5,302 nucleotides of DNA, from contig JAEZXM010000248.1 of NCBI GenBank assembly GCA_023419875.1, positions 1-5,302 on the forward strand, in the 5' to 3' direction. The translations under genes were made by a program, and so were the position numbers. A model generated the notes under the pieces. The model searched no databases, was not told where the DNA came from, and saw only the letters and a program-made list of their open reading frames with translations. This stretch comes from Pseudomonadota bacterium (GTDB taxonomy: Bacteria > Myxococcota > Myxococcia > Myxococcales > Anaeromyxobacteraceae). Positions 1 to 5,302 of the stretch are shown here, piece after piece (position 1 is the stretch's first letter; the number at the start of each line of letters is the position of its first letter).

Positions 1-832
1 CTACCGCAAGGACATCCTCGACAAGGCCGGCGTGACCGAGAAGGAGCTCACGGCGTCCTGGGAGTCCTACATCAACGCCGGCAAGAAGATTAAGGCGAAG
101 ACCGGCGCGTTCCTGCTCGCCCACGCGAACGACATCTACGGCATCTACATCCGGTCCAACCTGAAGAACGGCGAAGGCCAGTTCTTCGGCAAGGAGACGG
201 CGGACGGCAAGATCAAGGTCCTCGTCAACACCCCGCGGTTCAAGAAGGCGTTCCAGCTCGCCAAGATGGCGCGCGAGGCCGGCGTGGACGCGAAGGTCGG
301 CGCCTGGTCGAACGAGTGGTCGGAAGGCTTCAAGCGCGGCACGATCGCCACCCAGGCGATCGGGGCCTGGCTCGCCGGCCACCTGAACAACTGGCTCGCC
401 CCCGACACCAAGGGTCTGTGGCGCGCGTCGCAGCTGCCGAACAAGGCGTTCGCGACCTGGGGCGGCTCGTTCTACGCGATCCCGAAGAAGGCCGCGAACA
501 AGGCCGAGGCGTGGGAGTTCATCAAGTACATGTGCCTCGACAAGGGCCAGCAGCTGACCGCCCTCAAGGCCCTCGATGCGTGGCCGGCCCTCATCGACGC
601 CCAGGACGATCCCTTCCTCGACCAGCCGATGCCGTTCCTCGGCGGCCAGAAGGCCCGTCAGCTGTGGAAGGTCGCCGCGGCCAAGGCTCCGGCCATCGTG
701 GTGCACAAGCTCGACCCGGTCGCGACCGACATCGTGAACGCCGAGCTCGAGCAGGTCCTCGAGAAGGGCAAGGACATCAACCAGGCCCTCGCCGACGCGC
801 AGGCGCAGATCGAGCGTCGCGTGCGCAGGTAG
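1..832 (+). CDS. Sugar ABC transporter solute-binding protein (family 1, MalE-like), 5'-partial
   Basis: This is the extracytoplasmic binding protein of a CUT1-type importer, which captures the solute and delivers it to the permease pair encoded just downstream. The frame is open from base 2, giving 276 visible residues. The family is usually about 400-450 residues, so roughly the first 150, including the signal peptide or lipobox, lie outside the window; this is an edge effect, not a broken gene. Visible family marks are the opening YRKDILDKAGV (typical mid-protein segment), a WGGSFYAIPKK stretch at fragment residues 153-163 followed by a helix reading KAEAWEFIKYM, and a C-terminal helix ending in ALADAQAQIERRV, where family members commonly have 'eALadAq.qi'. 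The tail is basic (RRVRR). Many Trp and Tyr residues suit sugar stacking, but the substrate cannot be named. Family assignment is strong; sugar as substrate class is inferred from the family and from the MalF/MalG/MalK-like neighbours. Confidence 0.93.
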   Translation, partial: YRKDILDKAGVTEKELTASWESYINAGKKIKAKTGAFLLAHANDIYGIYIRSNLKNGEGQFFGKETADGKIKVLVNTPRFKKAFQLAKMAREAGVDAKVGAWSNEWSEGFKRGTIATQAIGAWLAGHLNNWLAPDTKGLWRASQLPNKAFATWGGSFYAIPKKAANKAEAWEFIKYMCLDKGQQLTALKALDAWPALIDAQDDPFLDQPMPFLGGQKARQLWKVAAAKAPAIVVHKLDPVATDIVNAELEQVLEKGKDINQALADAQAQIERRVRR

Positions 833-858
833 CAAATAGATAGGCAGCCCTGTTGCAA

Positions 859-901
859 TCGGAACGGGGGCGCGGACCCGGCCCCCGTTCCGAATTTTCT
901 T
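859..901 (+). terminator. Hairpin with T-rich tail after the binding-protein gene (partial terminator/attenuator)
   Basis: Bases 859-871 and 881-893 form a perfect 13-bp inverted repeat (arms tcggaacgggggc and gcccccgttccga) around a 9-nt loop, followed by the T-rich run attttctt. It begins 27 bases after the binding-protein stop codon and lies 45 bases before the permease start. The geometry is that of an intrinsic terminator. Because the genes on both sides belong to one transporter, partial readthrough is more likely than full termination; it would also protect the upstream mRNA from 3' decay. The structure is seen directly; the regulatory role is inferred. Confidence 0.75.
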
Positions 902-938
902 GTCTCACCAGGGTCTTTAGCGGTAACCGGGGAATTCC

Positions 939-2192
939 ATGGCGACCACGGCAGCAACCCAGGCGGCGCAGCCTGCCCCTCCTCCGTCGGGACAACGGCA
1001 GAGCGGCGAGCAGGCGTTCGAGGCCACCCGCGCCCGGCGGCGCGTCCAGTGGCAGATCATCACGCACATCGCCTTCGTCGTCGTGGCGCTGGCCATCGGC
1101 GCCTACGTCGCCGCGCGGGGGAAGAAGCCGATGCCCCCGATGAGCGTGCTCCTCCGCCTCGAGGTCTTCTGGCTCGTCCTCGGTGCGTCGGTCGGAGCGC
1201 TCTTCGCCTGGCTCATCCCGTGGCTCGTGCAGGATCGGAAGTTCGCTCCCTACGTCTTCGTGAGCCCCTTCTTCATCATCTTCTTCACGTTCGGCGTCTT
1301 CCCGCTCCTCTTCTCGCTCTTCCTGGCCTTCAACGTCTGGGACCCGACCACCGGCCTCGGCGGGATGCATTGGGCCGGCTGGGAGAAGCCGGACAGCGCC
1401 AAGTGGCTGCCGATCCCGGCCAACTTCTACTTCGCGGTCACCGATCCCTACATGAGGAAGGCGGCCTGGAACACCGTGTACATCGCGGTCGCATCCGGAG
1501 TGCCCCAGCACCTCGTGGGCATGCCGCTCGCGTACGTCTTCCACGTGTTTTTCAAGCGGTTCCGCAACGCGGTCACCGGCGCGTACTTCCTGCCGTTCAT
1601 CACCTCGTCGGTCGCCATCTCCCTCATCTTCTCCTCGCTCTTCTCGCAGCACTTCGGCGTCCTGAACGCCCTCATCGACTCCCTCTCCCAGGTCCCCGGC
1701 TTCGGCTGGCTCCCGTACGGGAACGACGAGCACATCAACTGGCTGGGGAGAGCGCCGTACGTGAAGCCCGCCATCTCCTTCGTGGTCTGGTGGCGTTACC
1801 TCGGCTGGAACACGGTCCTCTACCTGTCCGCGCTCCAGGCGATCCCCAACGAGCTGTTCGAGGCGGCGGAGATGGACGGCGCGAACCGGCGGCAGACGTT
1901 CACCCGGGTGGTCGTGCCGCTGCTCCGGCCGATGATGTTCTTTGCCGTGACCCTCACCATCATCGGCAACTTCCAGCTCTTCGAGGAGCCGTTCATCATC
2001 ACCGGCGGTCACATCGGCGGCCCGGAGTCCTCGGGTATGACCGCCGCCATGTTCATGTACAAGTACATCGCCGAGTTCGAGTACGGCACCGCCAGCGCCA
2101 TCTCCTGGATCCTGTTCGCGGTGATCGCCTTGCTCACCTGGCTCAACCAGGTGATCTTCTCCCGCCAGCGCGGGTCGGAGGGCGTCGCGTGA
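939..2192 (+). CDS. Carbohydrate ABC transporter permease, MalF-type
   Basis: This inner-membrane permease is one half of the translocation channel. Of its 417 residues, 1-38 are a polar, Ala/Pro/Gln-rich cytoplasmic tail. I see about eight hydrophobic segments, near residues 39-59, 76-96, 105-131, 177-205, 213-235, 279-299, 332-348 and 385-404. The ATPase-docking EAA loop is clear at 305-331 (E308-A-A, G314, P327 in ELFEAAEMDGANRRQTF...VVVPLLRP). Most relatives have about 300 residues and six spans; the extra N-terminal spans resemble E. coli MalF, although its large periplasmic P2 loop is not present here (132-176 is short). The ATG at 939 is the earliest possible start, since an in-frame TAA lies at 924-926. 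A weak GGGGAA at 929-934 serves as ribosome site. The gene shares 4 bases with the next permease. Family is secure; substrate is unknown. Confidence 0.94.
   Translation: MATTAATQAAQPAPPPSGQRQSGEQAFEATRARRRVQWQIITHIAFVVVALAIGAYVAARGKKPMPPMSVLLRLEVFWLVLGASVGALFAWLIPWLVQDRKFAPYVFVSPFFIIFFTFGVFPLLFSLFLAFNVWDPTTGLGGMHWAGWEKPDSAKWLPIPANFYFAVTDPYMRKAAWNTVYIAVASGVPQHLVGMPLAYVFHVFFKRFRNAVTGAYFLPFITSSVAISLIFSSLFSQHFGVLNALIDSLSQVPGFGWLPYGNDEHINWLGRAPYVKPAISFVVWWRYLGWNTVLYLSALQAIPNELFEAAEMDGANRRQTFTRVVVPLLRPMMFFAVTLTIIGNFQLFEEPFIITGGHIGGPESSGMTAAMFMYKYIAEFEYGTASAISWILFAVIALLTWLNQVIFSRQRGSEGVA
2177..2182 (+). promoter_or_regulatory. Strong ribosome binding site for the MalG-type permease
   Basis: GGAGGG lies inside the end of the MalF-type gene, 6 bases before the GTG at 2189. 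It decides the start: the same frame is open far upstream across the MalF-type gene, but only this GTG has a good Shine-Dalgarno match and begins a protein that looks like MalG from its first residues. Confidence 0.8.
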
Positions 2193-3025
2193 GAACCGGA
2201 AAGCTGACCCCTGGGCTCATCGCGGCCTACGCCCTGATCATCATCGGCGCCATCGTGATGATCGCGCCGTTCTACTTCATGTTCATCTTCGCCACCCACC
2301 CCCAGGGCGAGATCCTCAGCATGCCGCCGCCGATGTTCTTCGGGTGGGCGCTCGAGCTGAACTGGAACCTGCTCAAGCAGCGTCTCCCGAACTTCTGGGG
2401 GCACTTCGGGTACTCCGTGTACGTCGCCGTGGTGTCGACGGGCCTGCAGCTCTTCTTCTGCTCGCTCGCGGGCTACGCGTTCGCGATGTACAACTTCAAG
2501 CTCAAGAAGCAGCTGTTCGCGACGATCCTCGCGACCATGCTCATCCCGCCGTTCGTGGGGATCATCCCGACCTTCCTGGTCATGCGGTCGCTCGGGCTGC
2601 TGGACACGCACGTCGCGCTGTGGCTCCCGGCTGCGGTCGGTCCCCTCGGCATCTTCCTGATGCGCCAGTACATCACCTCGGCGGTCCCGCGGGAGCTGGT
2701 CGAGGCGGCGCGCTCCGACGGCTGCTCCGAGTTTCGCATCTACTGGAACGTGGTGCTGCCGCTCCTCGGCCCGGCCCTCGGTACGCTCGGCCTCATCACC
2801 TTCATCGGCTCGTGGAACAACTTCCTGAGCCCGCTGATCGTGCTGCAGACGCCCGAGAAGTACACGCTGCCGCTCGCGCTCCGGTCGATGCAGGACCCGC
2901 AGAACACGCCCTGGGGCGCGGTGATGCTCGGCGCGTCCGCGGCGGTGCTGCCGCTCCTCATCCTCTTCGTCTTCTCGTCTCGCAGGCTCATCGCCGGCCT
3001 CACCGCCGGCGCGCTCAAGGGGTAA
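2189..3025 (+). CDS. Carbohydrate ABC transporter permease, MalG-type
   Basis: This is the second inner-membrane channel subunit, 278 residues, the usual length for MalG/UgpE-like proteins. Six hydrophobic segments are visible near residues 10-34, 77-100, 109-133, 141-159, 195-217 and 243-263. The EAA loop is intact at 169-194 (E172-A-A, G178, P191 in ELVEAARSDGCSEF...VVLPLLGP). The C-terminus RRLIAGLTAGALKG matches the family ending 'r.fv.GltaGavKG', whose tail in MalG reaches into the ATPase Q-loop region. It starts with GTG, which overlaps the upstream stop codon as GTGA (2189-2192); with the strong ribosome site, this implies translational coupling and equal output of the two permeases. 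The ATPase gene follows 24 bases later in the same frame. The frame is open for more than 1 kb upstream, but that part is a shadow of the MalF-type gene. Confidence 0.95.
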   Translation: MRTGKLTPGLIAAYALIIIGAIVMIAPFYFMFIFATHPQGEILSMPPPMFFGWALELNWNLLKQRLPNFWGHFGYSVYVAVVSTGLQLFFCSLAGYAFAMYNFKLKKQLFATILATMLIPPFVGIIPTFLVMRSLGLLDTHVALWLPAAVGPLGIFLMRQYITSAVPRELVEAARSDGCSEFRIYWNVVLPLLGPALGTLGLITFIGSWNNFLSPLIVLQTPEKYTLPLALRSMQDPQNTPWGAVMLGASAAVLPLLILFVFSSRRLIAGLTAGALKG

Positions 3026-3038
3026 CACCGTCAGAAAC

Positions 3039-3045
3039 GGGGTGA
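3039..3045 (+). promoter_or_regulatory. Ribosome binding site for the ATPase gene
   Basis: GGGGTGA ends 4 bases before the GTG at 3050 and pairs with the GGTGA part of the anti-Shine-Dalgarno sequence. It supports the GTG start. An in-frame TAA (the preceding gene's stop, 3023-3025) excludes a start much further upstream. Confidence 0.6.
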
Positions 3046-3049
3046 ATCT

Positions 3050-4147
<1,098 letters not shown>

Positions 4148-4168
4148 GGCCGCTTTCGACCTCTCTCG

Positions 4169-4206
4169 CCGCGCCCGCGCCCCGAAGGGCCGGGCGCGGT
4201 TGCGTT
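4169..4206 (+). terminator. Probable operon-end hairpin
   Basis: Arms 4169-4177 (ccgcgcccg) and 4191-4199 (cgggcgcgg) pair perfectly over 9 bp. The stem continues, past one unpaired C at 4178, with 4179-4182 pairing to 4187-4190 and closing on a CGAA loop. The hairpin starts 22 bases after the ATPase stop. The following bases, ttgcgttt, are only modestly T-rich, so it may be a weak intrinsic terminator or chiefly an mRNA-stabilising structure. Its place at the end of the transporter genes supports a terminator reading. Confidence 0.6.
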
Positions 4207-4244
4207 TCAGGGAACGGGAGAAATCGTCCAGGCCGTACAGGCGT

Positions 4245-4250
4245 TAGACT
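4245..4250 (+). promoter_or_regulatory. Possible -10 element for the downstream secreted-protein gene
   Basis: TAGACT matches the TATAAT consensus at 4 of 6 positions and sits 9 bases before the ATG at 4260. I find no convincing -35 box at the usual distance. If real, transcription would begin at or just before the ATG, giving a nearly leaderless mRNA, which agrees with the absence of a clear Shine-Dalgarno sequence here. The evidence is weak and rests on one short match. Confidence 0.25.
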
Positions 4251-4259
4251 GGCGAGCCC

Positions 4260-5302
4260 ATGGTCCGCCACGCCTTCCTCCTGGCAGTCTTCGCCCTGGC
4301 CGCCTTGCTCCCCTCCGCACCGGCCCTAGGCCTGCCGTCCGCAACGCCGGTTCGTGGAACCGGCGACCCTCTCGCCGAGCGATTCGCGGAGGCCTCGGCC
4401 GCCGCCTGGCGGGACCGGGCCTCGCCTGCCGCCCTGGCCGCGCTCCTCACGCTCGAGGCTCTGGAGTCCGAGCACCCGGATCTGAGCCGGGTTGCGGCGG
4501 TGTACGCACGGATCGAGCGGGACCGCGCCACGCACCCCGAGGTCCGGGCGACCGCGCTCTACCGGCTCACCCGCGTGGAGCGCGCCCTCGGGAACCTCGT
4601 TCGCAGCGAGGCGAAGCTCCGCACGCTCGGCCTCGTCTCCGGCTGGCAGGTGATCGGACCGTTCGACGACGAGGGCAAGCGGGGGTTCGCCACCGTCTAC
4701 CCGCCGGAGCAGGGGATCGCGCCCGCGGACCGGCACCCGGGCAAGGAGCGCGAGGTGGCCTGGCGGGCGTTGCCGAAGGATGGCCAGGCCGGCGGCTTCG
4801 TGCACCTCGGAGCTGCCCTGCGGCCCGCCCGCGAGGTGGTCGCCTACGCGCTCACGAGCGTGGTCGCATCGAGGGACGAGCGCGTCCAGCTCTGGTTCGG
4901 CGGGAGCGGCGCGGCCAAGGTCTGGGTGAACGGCGCGCTCGTGCTCGAGGATCCGACCTACCACGAGGCACGCCTCGATCAGCGCGGGGCCGCGGTGACG
5001 CTGCGCAAGGGCACGAACCGGATCCTGGTGAAGCTCTGCCAGCAGGGGAACCGGATGGGCTTCTTCCTCCGGCTCGCCGATCGGCGCGGCGAGGGCCGAA
5101 GCTTCCCCGCCGGCGATCCATTCGCCCCCGCGGTGAAACCGGGGCCCTCCCCGACGCCGCTGGCGGACGCGGTGACCATCCTCACCCGGCGGGCGGAGCA
5201 GGCGAAGGGCAAGGACGCGCCCGCCGCCCGCGCGACGCTCTCGGCCGTCCTGCGGACGCGCGCGGCCGGGGACGAGGCGGACCGCCGCGCGGCCACCGAG
5301 GC
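4260..5302 (+). CDS. Secreted protein with helical N-terminus and galactose-binding-like domain, 3'-partial
   Basis: The frame stays open from the ATG at 4260 to the window edge (347 residues) with strong G/C third-position bias, so it is coding and continues beyond. Residues 1-22 form a Sec signal peptide: R3, a hydrophobic core 5-17, and an APA site at 20-22. There is no lipobox Cys, so export to periplasm or beyond is expected. Residues 30-125 are Ala/Leu/Glu/Arg-rich and helical, resembling TPR-type repeats. Residues 127-277 look like a beta-sandwich of the galactose-binding-like type: GWQVIGPFDDEGKRGF at 128-143, KVWVNGALV at 220-228, then KGTNRILVKL at 250-259 and FFLRLADRRG at 268-277. 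Residues 285-305 are a Pro-rich linker, then helical sequence resumes. An in-frame TAG at 4245-4247 makes this ATG the earliest start. From memory, similar N-termini occur in large myxobacterial-type proteins with TPRs and a DUF3857/transglutaminase end; the latter would lie outside. Its function is unknown. Confidence 0.85.
   Translation, partial: MVRHAFLLAVFALAALLPSAPALGLPSATPVRGTGDPLAERFAEASAAAWRDRASPAALAALLTLEALESEHPDLSRVAAVYARIERDRATHPEVRATALYRLTRVERALGNLVRSEAKLRTLGLVSGWQVIGPFDDEGKRGFATVYPPEQGIAPADRHPGKEREVAWRALPKDGQAGGFVHLGAALRPAREVVAYALTSVVASRDERVQLWFGGSGAAKVWVNGALVLEDPTYHEARLDQRGAAVTLRKGTNRILVKLCQQGNRMGFFLRLADRRGEGRSFPAGDPFAPAVKPGPSPTPLADAVTILTRRAEQAKGKDAPAARATLSAVLRTRAAGDEADRRAATE

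Noticed and set aside
32..832. GTG at 32 as the true start of the binding-protein gene.
   Set aside because: The frame is open to the window edge and the residues before it (YRKDILDKAG) are conserved family sequence, so the gene starts upstream of the window.
900..928. Possible internal promoter downstream of the first hairpin (ttgtct as -35).
   Set aside because: The -35 match is only 4 of 6 and no acceptable -10 occurs 16-18 bases later.
777..2012. Long open frame on the - strand (411 codons) opposite the MalF-type gene.
   Set aside because: Its product is an Arg/Glu/Asp/His/Gly-rich low-complexity chain with no domain, as expected opposite a high-GC gene; the + strand gene has full family motifs.
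1049..2188. Upstream in-frame extension of the MalG-type gene, which would give a 658-residue protein.
   Set aside because: The extension is Arg/His/Pro-rich nonsense overlapping the MalF-type gene; the GTG at 2189 has a strong ribosome site and starts a normal-length MalG.
4326..4964. Antisense open frame (212 codons) opposite the secreted-protein gene.
   Set aside because: Low-complexity charged product; the + frame has a signal peptide, domain motifs and the expected third-position bias.

Overview
The window is very GC-rich DNA with third codon positions almost all G or C. It is densely coding, with all five genes on the + strand. This fits a high-GC bacterium. A Myxococcota/deltaproteobacterial source is my best guess, mainly from the style of the last gene (a secreted helical-repeat protein with a 'GPFD.EGKRGF' domain). 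That assignment is inference and could be wrong.

Positions 1-4147 hold a carbohridrate-type (CUT1, MalEFGK-like) ABC import operon: the C-terminal two thirds of a family 1 solute-binding protein (1-832, cut by the window edge), an intergenic hairpin, a MalF-type permease (939-2192), a MalG-type permease (2189-3025, GTG start, 4-nt overlap with the gene before), and a MalK/UgpC-type ATPase (3050-4147, GTG start). Together these are all the parts of one importer. The binding protein captures a solute outside the inner membrane, the two permeases form the channel and dock the ATPase through their EAA loops, and the ATPase dimer powers transport. A sugar, oligosaccharide or polyol is the likely substrate; the exact one cannot be read from the sequence. 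The hairpin after the binding-protein gene (859-901) would favour more binding protein than membrane components, a common arrangement in such operons.

Positions 4148-4259 contain a second hairpin, probably the end of the operon, and a possible promoter. From 4260 to the window end runs a reading frame with a signal peptide, an N-terminal helical region and a galactose-binding-like beta domain, continuing beyond the window. It is a separate, probably independently transcribed gene of unknown function.

There are no RNA genes, mobile elements, CRISPR arrays or long repeats that I can support. No clearly novel system is visible. The least understood item is the partial secreted protein at the right edge.
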